Of a stretch of 64,000 bases of DNA, positions 36,245-46,202 are shown piece after piece (the first letter of the stretch is position 1; every line of letters begins with the position of its first letter). The translations under genes were made by a program, and so were the position numbers. The notes under the pieces were generated by a model that ran no database searches, had not been told where the DNA came from, and saw only the letters and a program-made list of their open reading frames with translations. The stretch comes from Okeania sp. SIO1I7 (lineage in GTDB: Bacteria; Cyanobacteriota; Cyanobacteriia; Cyanobacteriales; Microcoleaceae): the NCBI GenBank assembly GCA_010672585.1, contig JAAHGF010000002.1, forward strand, positions 1-64,000, in the 5' to 3' direction.

Positions 36245-37327
36245 TTAAAAAGGATAAATTCCTAATTTTTTTGTTTCAAGATATTTAGCAAATTGTTCTG
36301 CCATAAAACGAGTAAATTCCCTTGCACCTCTGTCATTTAGGTGTGCGAAATCCCATCTGCTTTCAAATTGATATAAAGTAGGGAAAGTTTCGGGATTGTC
36401 TAAAGCAAAAACCACCGATTTATTGTGCTGTTTATACAATTCGATTGCTGTTGGTTCTTGATATTCCAAAGTTGGAGATATAAAAATAATAGGCTTAATT
36501 CCCTGTTCCTCAATGCGGTCGCACATATTCTTGAGAACCTTCAAGCTATAAGTTTTAAAGAAATTAATTGATGCAGTGTTCCTTTGCTTCAATTTATCTA
36601 ACCTTTGATAATAACTATCTAAATTATTTACAAATTTTTGCCGACGACGAATCCAACTTTTACCAAGTTTTTTTTCCCCATCTAAAGCAGAATATCCAGA
36701 TTCTTGTATCAAAAGTCTAGAGTATGGTTTTTTGATAAATTCAACTAAGTTAGAACCTAAGACTTTTTCTGACCAAAAATCAGAAAATCTACCCATCCAT
36801 AAAATTCTATAGAATAGACTTTTTAAATTACCATAAGTAGTCAAAAACTTTTTTCGCAAGGGTTTTTCTTGTTCCAATGTTATACCTAAAGCTAAGATAG
36901 TTTGCTTGGGAGTATGCCAATATATACTTCTGAAAGAATCTGCATCACGTAGCTCTTCAATTAAATAATCGTAGTATTCTATAAATAACCACTTTAAATT
37001 AGCCGGTTTTAAAGCAATTATTTTTTTTAGATAAAAATTTATCTCTGCTACTGTTGCTCCACTAAATGCTAAGTTAAAAGATTTAATTTCTACGTTTTGT
37101 TCTGCCATTAATTTATCAAATAAATGAGGTACTATACCGTTATAAGTTGTACTAGGACCGAGAAATATAGCATTATATTCATCTTTGTGTTCGGCAAAGT
37201 ATTTTAGCTTTAAACTAACATCATTACCATAATTAGGAATGTTAGGATAAGGAAAAATTATATTGGCAAGAACAAAAACTACTATTAATGTAATTATGAA
37301 AATAATACTGTAAGTAACTGCTGCCAA
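36245..37327 (-). CDS. SGNH/GDSL-type acyltransferase partner, copy 1 (5' end damaged)
   Basis: 360 residues if a TTG at 37327 is used. Residues 4-24 form a membrane helix. An SGNH domain follows: block I with Ser59 in NAIFLGPSTTYNG, Gly of LAFSGAT, and the catalytic Asp-His in RWDFAHLND (D326, H329). The paralogue shows that the original start is ATG 37372 (MTKVDIWKNR), but codon 11 is TAA here (37340-37342) where copy 2 has Lys. The loss affects only a short cytosolic head, so re-initiation could still give an active protein. It is expected to work with the MBOAT protein in polysaccharide acetylation. Confidence 0.72.
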   Translation of the reverse strand: MAAVTYSIIFIITLIVVFVLANIIFPYPNIPNYGNDVSLKLKYFAEHKDEYNAIFLGPSTTYNGIVPHLFDKLMAEQNVEIKSFNLAFSGATVAEINFYLKKIIALKPANLKWLFIEYYDYLIEELRDADSFRSIYWHTPKQTILALGITLEQEKPLRKKFLTTYGNLKSLFYRILWMGRFSDFWSEKVLGSNLVEFIKKPYSRLLIQESGYSALDGEKKLGKSWIRRRQKFVNNLDSYYQRLDKLKQRNTASINFFKTYSLKVLKNMCDRIEEQGIKPIIFISPTLEYQEPTAIELYKQHNKSVVFALDNPETFPTLYQFESRWDFAHLNDRGAREFTRFMAEQFAKYLETKKLGIYPF

Positions 37328-37370
37328 AAATTTATAATATTACCGATTTTTCCAGATATCAACTTTCGTC

Positions 37371-37933
37371 ATAAATTTTTGTCTATCCAATATATAATCT
37401 ATTACTCTTTAAAATTATACCATTATTATTTAATTAACAATTATTAATTATTAATTTTTCGGTAAGTAAGAAAAACAGGAAGCGAAATTCAGTAAAAATC
37501 ATTTCAAATGTTTATCAAACAGGATTGGGTCGCGCAACCCCACCTTTTAATACCATTTCTCAAAAACTTTTCTACATTTCCTTGGGAGTAGGGAGTAGGG
37601 AGTAGGGAGTAGGGTTTAAAGAAATAAGATATTTTGGATTAATGCCGATAATCGAATGCAAACATTACTGAATTATTATTATTACTTAATAACTGAAGTC
37701 GCATTGGAAGTATAGCATTATTTTTGGGAATTGCTATAAGACGAAATATTTTTGGAACCTTGCTAAAATCCCTGTTATATCATGTCCGGTTGAATACTTA
37801 TTATTAAGGTAGTAGGGGAGTAGGGGAGCAGGGAAAATAGAGAGATTTACTGTTTAAGCACTCATGATAAGTTTTTTCATCACTGATTATTCGGACATGA
37901 TATTACAAAAATAACTTCTGACTTCTGACTTCT
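37371..37933. repeat. gap between SGNH copies: MBOAT remnant, family-4 repeat and TATCATG element
   Basis: 37467-37503 (AAGAAAAACAGGAAGCGAA and following) repeats the first codons and start of the MBOAT gene at 35783-35815, so the ancestral duplication included that gene. 37551-37738: family-4 repeat with GGGAGTA array. 37778-37902: TATCATGTCCGG ... CGGACATGATA element with TTA on both sides (37775-37777, 37903-37905), inserted in the CCTGTTACAAAAATAAC phrase seen intact elsewhere. Confidence 0.8.
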
Positions 37934-39061
37934 TTAAAAAGGATAGATTCCTGATTTTTTTGTTTCAAGATATTTAGCAAATTGTTCTGCCATAAAACGA
38001 GTAAATTCCCTTGCACCTCTGTCATTTAGGTGCGCGAAACCCCATCTACTTTCAACTTGATATAAAGTAGGAAAAATTTCGGGATTGTTGAAAGCAAAAA
38101 CTACCGATTTATTGTACCGTTTATACAATTCGATTGCTGTTGGTTCTTGATATTCCAAAGTTGGAGATATAAAAAGAATTGGCTTCATTCCTTGTTCCTC
38201 AATGCGGTCGCACATATTTTTGAGAACCTTCAAGCTATAAGTTTTGGATAAATTAATTGATGCAGTGTTCCTTTGCTTCAATTTATCTACCCTTTGATAA
38301 TAACTATCTAAATTATTTACAAATTTTTGTCGATGACTAATCTCAGTTTTACCAGGTGTTTTTTTCCCATCTGAAGCAGAATATCCAGATTCTTGTATCA
38401 ACAGTTTGGAGTATGGTTGTTTTATAAATTCAACTAAGTTAGAACCTAAGACTTTTTCTGACCAAAAATCAGAAAATCTACCCATCCATAAAGTTCTATA
38501 GAATAGACTTTTTAAGTTACCATAAACAGTAGAAAACTGTTTTCGCAAGGGTTTTTCTTGTTCCAACGTTATACCTAAAGCTAAGATAGTTTCCTTGGGA
38601 GTATGCCAATATATACTTCTGGCAGAATCTGCATTACTGAGGTGCTCATACAAACTATCTTGGTATTCTATAAATAACCACTTTAAATTAGCAGGTTTTA
38701 AAGCAAGAATTGTTCTTAAATAAAAGTCTATTTCTGGTACTGTTGCTCCACCAAATCCTAAGTTAAAAGATTTTATTTCAACGTTTTGTTCTGCCATTAA
38801 TTTATCAAATAAATTAGGTACTATACCGTGAAAAGTTGTACTAGGACCGATAAAAATAGCATTATATTCATCTTTGTGTTCGGCAAAATTTTTTAACTTA
38901 AGACTAACATAACTAGGATAATTAGGAATGTTAGGATAAGGAAAAATTATATTGGCAAGAACAAAAGCTACTGTTAATGTAATTGTGAAAATAATACTGT
39001 AAGTAGCTGCTGCAAAAAATTTATAATATTTCCGATTTTTCCAGATATCAACTTTCGTCAT
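37934..39061 (-). CDS. SGNH/GDSL-type acyltransferase partner, copy 2 (catalytic Asp replaced)
   Basis: 375 residues from ATG 39061 (a GTG at 39094 would add 11). Clearly paralogous to the preceding gene along its whole length. The N-terminal membrane helix and Ser of NAIFIGPSTTFHG are kept, but the DxxH block reads RWGFAHLND: Asp is Gly, from a single GAT to GGT change. SGNH enzymes need the Ser-Asp-His triad, so this copy may be weak or inactive, whereas copy 1 keeps the Asp but has lost its start. It is inferred to have arisen from tandem duplication with the MBOAT gene. Confidence 0.78.
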   Translation of the reverse strand: MTKVDIWKNRKYYKFFAAATYSIIFTITLTVAFVLANIIFPYPNIPNYPSYVSLKLKNFAEHKDEYNAIFIGPSTTFHGIVPNLFDKLMAEQNVEIKSFNLGFGGATVPEIDFYLRTILALKPANLKWLFIEYQDSLYEHLSNADSARSIYWHTPKETILALGITLEQEKPLRKQFSTVYGNLKSLFYRTLWMGRFSDFWSEKVLGSNLVEFIKQPYSKLLIQESGYSASDGKKTPGKTEISHRQKFVNNLDSYYQRVDKLKQRNTASINLSKTYSLKVLKNMCDRIEEQGMKPILFISPTLEYQEPTAIELYKRYNKSVVFAFNNPEIFPTLYQVESRWGFAHLNDRGAREFTRFMAEQFAKYLETKKSGIYPF

Positions 39062-39717
39062 AAATTTTTGTTTATCCAAAATATAATCTTTCACTCTTGA
39101 AAATTATAACATTTACAGCATTTTGCGACTTAATGTAATACGAGAGAAGAAATAGTAAACTTAATAAAATCTTATACCAAATTCCAAAAAGGTCGTTACC
39201 CAATGGATAATGGATAATTGATAATGGATAATTGATAATTAATCAATTTGGTTTAAAGCCTCTCTCTCCTTTAAAAGAGAAAAAAAATCAACAAAATTTC
39301 GTGATCTTCAATCAAGAACGGTTTTAACCAGAGTTAATTATCCATTATCAATTAATGAAAGTATTAATCTCTAAATTCTCAGCGGACTTGATATAATTCA
39401 CTATTATTTAGAGCTTCATCTCACTTCCTAATTTCAAAATAATACTCTCATTTACTAACACCCCTGAATTCTTTATCGATCAAAATTCCAGTAGTTAAGG
39501 TAATTAGTTAAGACCGCTATCACAGTCACATCATCAGCTCGTATATGTAGATAATATATTAATTAAAATCTCTAAAATCTCCGATGATTAACGTAATTAA
39601 TTTTTCCCAGACTTTTTTGCTCCTAAATTTATAATTTCGATTTTTGTAACGGTAGGAACCCAATATATATAATGAAATAACCCTAACTTAGACCCAAACT
39701 AACCATAATCCCTGTTT
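39062..39717. other. gap upstream of the kinase gene
   Basis: 39201-39360 holds family-2-like sequence (GGATAAT units at both ends, GGTTTAAAGCCTCTC, GGTTTTAACCAG). The rest (39370-39717) is AT-rich with no gene. It should contain the divergent promoters of copy 2 and the kinase, but no convincing boxes were found. Confidence 0.5.
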
Positions 39718-41613
39718 ATGAATAACCCTATATATCCCGGACTTATACTCACTAACCGCTATAAAATAGTCAAACAATTGGGACATGGTGGATTTGGACG
39801 CACCTACCTCGCAGAAGATAACCATCGTTTCCAAGAACCCTGTGTACTCAAAGAATTTGCCCCCCAAGTACAAGGTAGTTATGCTTTGCAAAAATCCCAA
39901 GAATTATTTGAAAGAGAAGCAGGTGTACTTTATAAATTGCGACATCCACAAATTCCTGGGTTTCGAGAAATGTTTCGCTTTAAATTAGATGGAGAAGGAT
40001 ATCTATTTTTAGTACAAGATTATGTAGAGGGTAAAACTTATCGTGCTTTGCTAGAAAACCGCAAACGTCAAGGCACTTTTTTTAGCGAAACAGAAGTAAC
40101 AAAATTTTTACTACAGATATTACCAGTCTTAGAATATATTCATAATTTGGGAGTTATTCACCGCGACATTTCCCCAGATAATATTATTCTGCGAAGCTCC
40201 GATAAACTGCCAATATTAATAGATTTTGGTGGAGTCAAAGAAACAGCAACAAAAGTAGTATCCGAATATGCTCATGGTATTTCGCTCCAAGCAACAAGGT
40301 TGGGAAAAGTCGGATATGCACCAGACGAACAAATGCGACTAGGAATGATAAATGCTAACAGCGACCTATACGCTTTAGCAGCGACAGTCTTAGTTTTACT
40401 GACAGGAAAAGAACCCTCTTTTTTGATAGATCCTCACAATTTAACCTTTAACTGGCGCAAGAAAATTAGCATTAGTCCAAATTTAGGTAACGTGCTAGAC
40501 AAAATGTTAGCTCCTAAACCAAGCGATCGCTATTCCACAGTTAGTCAAGTGATAGCAGCTATTGAAAATGTTGCTTCTAGCACTGACTTAGCACCTACCC
40601 AAGCAGCGCCAAATGTTATCTCCACTCCACCTATTACCGCAGATCAAATCTCTAATGTGACAACAACACCAGTTTCTCGAATTCCAGTTACGACTAATAA
40701 AACTCAAAAATTTTCAATTTTGTCAACAATTTTATTAGTATTAATAACAATATTTAGTATGGGAGGAATAGGTTGGGTAGCTGGTAATTTGTGGTTAGAA
40801 TACAAATCTAATCAAAAAGAAAAAATTGTCAATGAAAAACCCCAAGAACTGAGCGATCGCCTCAAAAAATCGGGCATTGAAGAGTCTTTCTTTTTCCCCT
40901 TAGTAGATGACTTTTTCTACGCTAAATATCCTCAAAAAAAAGGGCAGACTTTAAGTGATGAAAGTTCAGAAGATAAATTATGGAAGTGGCGGTGGTATGA
41001 AATAGCAAACCAATTACTTAACAAACTAGAAACACTAAGTTTAGATGCTCGTCGTAGATTAGGAAACTATAGTAAAGATGATATTTATCGATGGAAATCT
41101 CAACTTAGTAGATTAAATATTAGTAGTAGAGCTTTTAATGATTTGACCGATGCTCGATTTTTTTATTTATTCTCAGAACAACCCCGTGGAAAAAATATTA
41201 TTGGTTTACCCATGGGTCAAATTTGGCAAGCGATCGCTACCGACACAATGAAAGGTTTACAAAGTAGAAAATCCTTAGAAGAAATTAGTTTTACACGAGG
41301 TTCATTTAGAGAAGTTGTGAATGGTAATTTACAACCAGGAGAAGGTAAAATTTATTTAGCATGGATACAAGCAGACCAATTTTTACGCATTAGGTTACGA
41401 GCTAATACTCCAGAGGTTTTCTTATCTATTTATTCTCCTGGAAAGGATCGTGGTAGGTCTACAGCATTAGTAGAAGATCGAAATATAAATCGATGGAGGG
41501 GTAAAACTCTAACTTCTGGTTATTATCAATTTGTAGTTGTTTCTAATTCAGATCAACCTATAGAATATTTTTTAGGAGTAGCTGCTAGAGATAGAATTAA
41601 TAGTAGGTATTAG
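39718..41613 (+). CDS. transmembrane Ser/Thr protein kinase
   Basis: 631 residues. A Hanks-type kinase domain spans ~10-285: glycine loop LGHGGFGRTYLAED, lysine in CVLKEFAP, catalytic loop VIHRDISPDNII, DFG in LIDFGGVKE, and a Tyr-Ala-Pro-Asp-Glu activation-segment end. A Thr/Pro-rich juxtamembrane part follows, then one membrane helix (about 338-362, ILLVLITIFSMGGIGWVAG) and a ~260-residue extracytoplasmic region. The end of that region (YLAWIQADQFLRIRLRANTP ... YYQFVVVSNSDQPIEYFLGV) resembles a pre-peptidase-type beta domain. It probably senses envelope or external conditions. The TAG stop lies in a repeat phrase (TATTAGACCTCTC). Confidence 0.9.
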   Translation: MNNPIYPGLILTNRYKIVKQLGHGGFGRTYLAEDNHRFQEPCVLKEFAPQVQGSYALQKSQELFEREAGVLYKLRHPQIPGFREMFRFKLDGEGYLFLVQDYVEGKTYRALLENRKRQGTFFSETEVTKFLLQILPVLEYIHNLGVIHRDISPDNIILRSSDKLPILIDFGGVKETATKVVSEYAHGISLQATRLGKVGYAPDEQMRLGMINANSDLYALAATVLVLLTGKEPSFLIDPHNLTFNWRKKISISPNLGNVLDKMLAPKPSDRYSTVSQVIAAIENVASSTDLAPTQAAPNVISTPPITADQISNVTTTPVSRIPVTTNKTQKFSILSTILLVLITIFSMGGIGWVAGNLWLEYKSNQKEKIVNEKPQELSDRLKKSGIEESFFFPLVDDFFYAKYPQKKGQTLSDESSEDKLWKWRWYEIANQLLNKLETLSLDARRRLGNYSKDDIYRWKSQLSRLNISSRAFNDLTDARFFYLFSEQPRGKNIIGLPMGQIWQAIATDTMKGLQSRKSLEEISFTRGSFREVVNGNLQPGEGKIYLAWIQADQFLRIRLRANTPEVFLSIYSPGKDRGRSTALVEDRNINRWRGKTLTSGYYQFVVVSNSDQPIEYFLGVAARDRINSRY

Positions 41614-41859
41614 ACCTCTCTGGAAAAGAGGGAGTAGGGAGTAGGGAGTAGGGAGTAGGGAGAAGAACATTTTTACCCTTGTCCAATTAACGATACTTGA
41701 TATTATCTGAAATCTTTTTCACCTGCATTTTTGCAAGTTTTTTTCCTGTACTTATATCAAATATCTTTGAATGACCACAATAAAAAATCTAGGGAGTAGG
41801 GAGCAGAAAATTGATAGTTTTAGTCGCTGAATTACTTATATTTATAGCTCTTCAATAAA
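41614..41859. repeat. GGGAGTA array after the kinase gene
   Basis: 41630-41662 carries five tandem GGGAGTA heptamers; another pair lies near 41792. A phrase ATACTTGATATTATCTG at 41693 resembles the edge of the TATCATG element at 14895. No gene. Confidence 0.6.
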
Positions 41860-42141
41860 TCATCTATCTGCTGATTCAGACTTCCCAATCCTAGGCCAAT
41901 AATCAAACCATAATTCATCTTTATTTCCTTTCACAACAACTTTTTCAACAGTCATCGTACAAGGTTTAACTACATTAGTTTTTAAATTAATATTGAACAC
42001 AACATTAATCAATGAAATTTTAGCAATACCAATTTTACTAATAATCACAACGACAATAAATGTTGCATTTGCAGCTTTAACGAAAATTTCAATTGCCTGT
42101 TTTTTCAGCAGCTCAATTTGCTCTTGAGACAAAACTTGCAT
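41860..42141 (-). CDS. small putative membrane-associated protein
   Basis: 93 residues; ATG 42141 follows GGAGAAAAC, a good ribosome site. It begins MQVLSQEQIELLKKQAIEIF, then a hydrophobic stretch (ATFIVVVIISKIGIAKISLI), then charged beta-like sequence ending WFDYWPRIGKSESADR. I recognise no family. The ribosome site and composition favour a real gene; it is transcribed away from the CHAT-associated genes that follow. Confidence 0.55.
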   Translation of the reverse strand: MQVLSQEQIELLKKQAIEIFVKAANATFIVVVIISKIGIAKISLINVVFNINLKTNVVKPCTMTVEKVVVKGNKDELWFDYWPRIGKSESADR

Positions 42142-42704
42142 AATAGTTTTCTCCTGTCTATTTTTTGTTTGATTTTCTAGGTGCTTAGAGATTTTTACTC
42201 TCTGAATAAATGCTAGCTAAATTTATTTAATAATGGTGTAGATAAAAATCGAATTTTTTAGATTAACAACTGGATAGGTTAACGAAGTAAGAAGTCATAA
42301 ATCAGAAGTCAGAAGTTATTTTTGTAACGGGTATTTTGAGCAACTCTCCAAAAATATTGCACCTTAAAAGGCAGGGTTTTAGACCCATATTATTTGTAAG
42401 CATTCAGCTATTAGCAGTCAGCTATCAGCAATTAATAATGAATAATTACTTCTCAGGTTGGGTCTGGAGACTTTGACAGTAACTTTTGATTCAAACTCGA
42501 TTTCAAAGGTGGCTTTTACCTTTCCCAATATTAATAGCTGATAGCTAATAGCTGACGGCTGAATGCTTACTATTATTTTGATAAATATGTATAGATACAA
42601 AGAGAATTATATAGAAAAATATAGATTTTTGTAGATAACTATTGACGCTAAATAAATACATTTGTTATATTTTGCTCAAAATAACTTCACCAATACTGAT
42701 ACCT
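42142..42704. repeat. gap with an inverted-repeat element (GTAAGCATTCAGC ends)
   Basis: 42396-42570 starts GTAAGCATTCAGC and ends GCTGAATGCTTAC, with further complementary TAGCTGATAGC phrases inside: a ~175-bp MITE-like element. 42300-42380 repeats the TTATTTTTGTAACGGG / CTCCAAAAATATT phrases seen at 35880 and 59411. The 130 bases before the next start are AT-rich. Confidence 0.6.
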
Positions 42705-43136
42705 ATGAATAAATCTTATGAACACTGGGAAAGTCAATTTCTCGATCAAATGGTAAAGGAATTGCATTTGTATGGTAACGATGCAATTGCTTTTAAAGAA
42801 AGATTACTATCAGAAAATGAACGAAAATACTCGAAAGAGTTAAAGGGTAAATTAAAAAATGACTATGGATTTTCGGAGAATACCCTGAAAGATTGTTGGA
42901 GTGACACAATCTATCCAGCTTTAATAAGACATGGTTTTAATTGCAAAGACAAGAATAATACCAATGGAAAATATCAGAAAACTAGGCAAGGTGTTAGAAA
43001 ATGGTTAGAGACAGAAATTTTTCCTGAATATATAAAAAATATTGCGCCTAAAAAAACTACTGAGCTTTGGCAAGAATTATTGAATCAAGCTGAAAATAAT
43101 TCCGATGTTTCACTAGAAATAGTACGACAAAAATAA
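42705..43136 (+). CDS. uncharacterised protein in the second CHAT neighbourhood
   Basis: 143 residues from ATG 42705 (a TTG 63 bases earlier would add an implausible head). Lys-rich and helical; a CWSDTIYPALIRHGFNCKD helix-turn could be part of a winged-helix or death-fold-like adaptor, but I do not recognise it. Its last 25 residues (TTELWQELLNQAENNSDVSL) closely resemble the first residues of the next gene product (SEIWQALWKKSEDDTNISIE), suggesting a shared interaction motif or a past duplication. The genes are 31 bases apart and likely co-transcribed. Confidence 0.6.
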   Translation: MNKSYEHWESQFLDQMVKELHLYGNDAIAFKERLLSENERKYSKELKGKLKNDYGFSENTLKDCWSDTIYPALIRHGFNCKDKNNTNGKYQKTRQGVRKWLETEIFPEYIKNIAPKKTTELWQELLNQAENNSDVSLEIVRQK

Positions 43137-43167
43137 ATAATCATACGAGAAAATCTGGAGGATTACT

Positions 43168-43725
43168 ATGAGCGAAATTTGGCAAGCATTATGGAAAAAA
43201 TCAGAAGATGATACGAATATTTCCATTGAAAAAACTGACTCATCAGAAGATAGTAGCAATATTTCTATTGAAGAATCTACCTCTGAAATTAATGCGTCTC
43301 ATCTAGGAATAGGTAATAGTCAATGGAATCCAAACCCACAAACTAATTGCCCATCATTTTCAGTTGGGAGTAAAATTAATTATCAATTTAGACTGAATAA
43401 TTCTGGCTATTTAATTGTGACTGAAAAATTTGCTTCTGGGGAAATTTATTGTATTGCTCCTTCTTTTTTAAGTCCGACTTTTCCTATGTCTTGGGGAACA
43501 TTGATTTTACCTAAAGATAAACACGATCCTTTTATTGTTCAACCACCCATTGGATATGAAGAAATTATCGCCATTTTTAGTCAAGAAAAACCCCAGTTAG
43601 ATTGGCTACCTAAACCTGAAGATAAGCCATTAGAATTACAAACAGAACATCTGGCAAGTTTGTTGAATCATGTCAATAAAAATAATTGTCAATTGATGCG
43701 ATATAAATATTTAATTACAGCCTAA
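43168..43725 (+). CDS. DUF4384 domain protein
   Basis: 185 residues; a GGAGG site lies 7 bases before ATG 43168. After an acidic Ser-rich N-terminus (about 1-55), residues ~65-150 match DUF4384: SVGSKINYQFRLNNSGYLIV, then IYCIAPSFLSP and PFIVQPPIGYEEIIAIFSQE. DUF4384 is a beta-sandwich found next to, or fused with, caspase-like, CHAT and kinase proteins in bacteria, with unknown ligand. The location just upstream of a CHAT gene fits this pattern. The N-terminal motif is shared with the end of the preceding protein. Confidence 0.72.
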   Translation: MSEIWQALWKKSEDDTNISIEKTDSSEDSSNISIEESTSEINASHLGIGNSQWNPNPQTNCPSFSVGSKINYQFRLNNSGYLIVTEKFASGEIYCIAPSFLSPTFPMSWGTLILPKDKHDPFIVQPPIGYEEIIAIFSQEKPQLDWLPKPEDKPLELQTEHLASLLNHVNKNNCQLMRYKYLITA

Positions 43726-43765
43726 ATTTCTGAGAAACTTAGTTTCTCACTCAACTTAATACAAA

Positions 43766-44350
43766 ATGAAAACCGACCATATATTTTATCGAATTTTCCA
43801 AGACTTACCTGAAACCTTCTTTCAGTTGTGGGGAGAATTACCAGAAAACCTTAATAATTAATAATTAATAATTAATAATTAATAATTAATAATTAGGGAC
43901 AGTTTTCATTATCCATTATCCATTATCCATTATTAATTAATGAAGGAGGTACAATTTCAAAAAGACAGCAAAATTTATTTACGTTTATTCTCCGAAATTT
44001 TTACCTATCTTAGAGACAACGAACCGGACTTAAGGTGGCGTGCTATGATTATATTTAAAAGTCGTAGTATGGAACCGACAGAAAGACAAAGAGAATCTGT
44101 GCAACCCTTATTAGATTCTCCCCTTGTAAAGCGCATCTATTTGAATGAATTAGAAGTGAGTGAAACAACTCCTTTAGGAGTACAGATTGTTCAATTAGTT
44201 GTAGCGAGGAAGAAACAATTTTTGGAGAGAGTAACCGTATTAATTAATCGAGTCAAACAGCAGTTTACCGAAGAAAATTATCGGTTACAACTTTTGAACC
44301 TATTGTCAGTTATTGTTATCGAAAAATTACCACTTAGTCTTAAAACGTAA
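43766..44350 (+). pseudogene. DUF2887/Rpn-type nuclease gene, broken by a repeat
   Basis: The N-terminus is clear at ATG 43766: MKTDHIFYRIFQDLPETFFQ, then a stop in a TAATTAATAA array (43850-43895). After the array the frame resumes at about 43940 with KEVQFQKDSKIYLRLFSEIF, RWRAMIIFKSRSMEP and KRIYLNELEV, the second half of the DUF2887 core. About 50 residues carrying the conserved R-I-D-G segment are missing, replaced by the repeat. The usual coiled-coil tail is also absent: the frame ends at 44350, where CHAT-gene sequence begins. The family is a transposase-related nuclease group common in cyanobacteria. Inactive. Confidence 0.78.
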
Positions 44351-46202
44351 AGCCATCAGTAACGCCGCTGATGCAGCTTTCAATGCAGCAATGAATAGCG
44401 ATCGCTACCCCCACCTCCAAGACTCTTTTGAAAAATATCGTTCTCTGTGGAAACAAATTGTTAATTTGCAGTCTTCTCTTTACTTACCCAAAAATTCATC
44501 TCGTCTCGAAGCTAATAAAAAACTCCTGAATGAACTATATGTTGAAGTCGAAACTTTACAAAAAAAGCTCTCTGCTGAAGTACCAGAAATGAACTTAGAA
44601 AATCAATTAGTAGATCGCCAAGCTATTGCTTTAGAATTACCGGAAAATAGTACCTTAATTGAATTTGCTTATTTTCCTGTCTATGACTTTACTACCAAGG
44701 AATTTCAAACACCCCGTTATCTTGCCTTTATCTTACCTGCTAAAGAACCAGAAAAAGTGCAGATGATTGACTTAGGAGCAGCGGAAAAAATTGATAATTT
44801 AATTAGTCTGGTGCGTCAAGCTATTTCTCCAGTAAATCTAGAAAATATGGGTTTGGCTACGAAAAAAGTCAAACTAGGAATATCTAAACCATCAAATCCA
44901 TTTGTTGAATTAACAACGACAGTTTTTCAACCTCTAAAAGAATACTTACAAGGCGAACAATTATTTATTTGTCCCGACGGCAAATTAACTCTTATTCCGT
45001 TTGGAATTTTACCTGTAGATGGAGAAAATAATCCCTTATTTATTGATAAATATAAAATTACCTATTTAACAGCAGGTAGGGATTTATTACGACATAAAAA
45101 TCAGCCATAACGTAGCGCATCTGAATCTTTAGTTATTGCTGATCCGAATTTTGATTTGTCTGTAGAAATTCCTCCAACTCCCCTTAATAAGGGGGGATTA
45201 GAAATTCCACCAATTTCTCTTAGTAAAGAAGGCTTAGAAATTCCCCCAACTTCCCTTAGTAAGGGGGGCTTAGAAATCCCCACAACTCTACAGAAAAAAA
45301 CAGACTTATCTATTAACTTAAATTCCCTGAAAGGTGAAATTATCGAAACTTTCGGACAAGAGGATAAAAAACCATTTTTACCTGTTCCTATGACTAGAGA
45401 AATTGCCGAAGCTGTTGCTGCCGAATTTCAAGTCAAACCTCTATTACAAAATGATGCCTTAAAAACTCATTTAACAAATAGTAAATGCCCGAAAAAATTA
45501 GTTTTGGCAACTCATGGTTTCTTTTTAAAACAAGATTATCCCCCCCAACCCCCCTTAGAAAGGGGAGAGTTTGATAATTCCCCTCAACCAGTTTTAGAAA
45601 GGGGGGAGTTTATTGGATCGGGTTTTCGTTTACATCAAATCAAAGCTGAAAGAAATCCATTATGGCGTTCTGGATTAGCATTAGCAGGAGCAAATACTTG
45701 GCTTTTCGGAGGAGAAATTCCCCCAGAAGCAGAGTTAGGAATTCTATTTGCTTTAGATGTAGCAGGTTTGGATTTATGGGCAAATGAATTAATCATTTTA
45801 GTTGCCTGTGAAACAGCAGTCGGAGATGTGAAAATTGGAGAAGGAGTCAAAGGATTACGCAGTGCATTTACCGCAGCGGGAGCTAGACTTTTAATTATGA
45901 GTTTGTGGTCTGTTCCAGCTCAAGTTTCGATTCTATTAATGAGCCGCTTTCTTGCTAATATGCAGCAGAAAAATTTATCCAGTCAACAAGCTTTACAAGA
46001 GGCACAACTTTATATCAAAAAAATCACAAGAACAGAATTAGAAGCTTTACCCACAGGTAAAAAAATTATCCAAGAAATTCGAGCAAATTTGCAAAATAAA
46101 TCTCCTGAATTATTGCCACAATGGGAAGCACAAAATCATCCTTTACAAGCACGTTATTTTTGGGGTGCGTGGGTATGTGTGGGCAGGGAATTTAAAAGTT
46201 AA
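44313..46202 (+). pseudogene. CHAT-domain protein gene, 5'-truncated, with in-frame TAA and repeat insertions
   Basis: Homology begins near 44347 (KAISNAADAAFNAAMNS), with the TPR-type N-terminus missing. The frame is open to a TAA at 45108-45110 (KNQP-stop-RSASESLVIADP) and continues in the same frame to 46202. The CHAT core is present: LFICPDGKLTLIPFGILP, the His of LVLATHGFF, the Cys of LIILVACETAVGD, and GARLLIMSLWSVP. Two repeat-derived insertions stay in frame: a 36-bp unit encoding EIPPTPLNKGGL about 3.5 times (45163-45290) and PPLERGEF-type segments (45545-45613). Start loss plus TAA make a functional protease unlikely, although the catalytic pair is intact. Confidence 0.82.
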
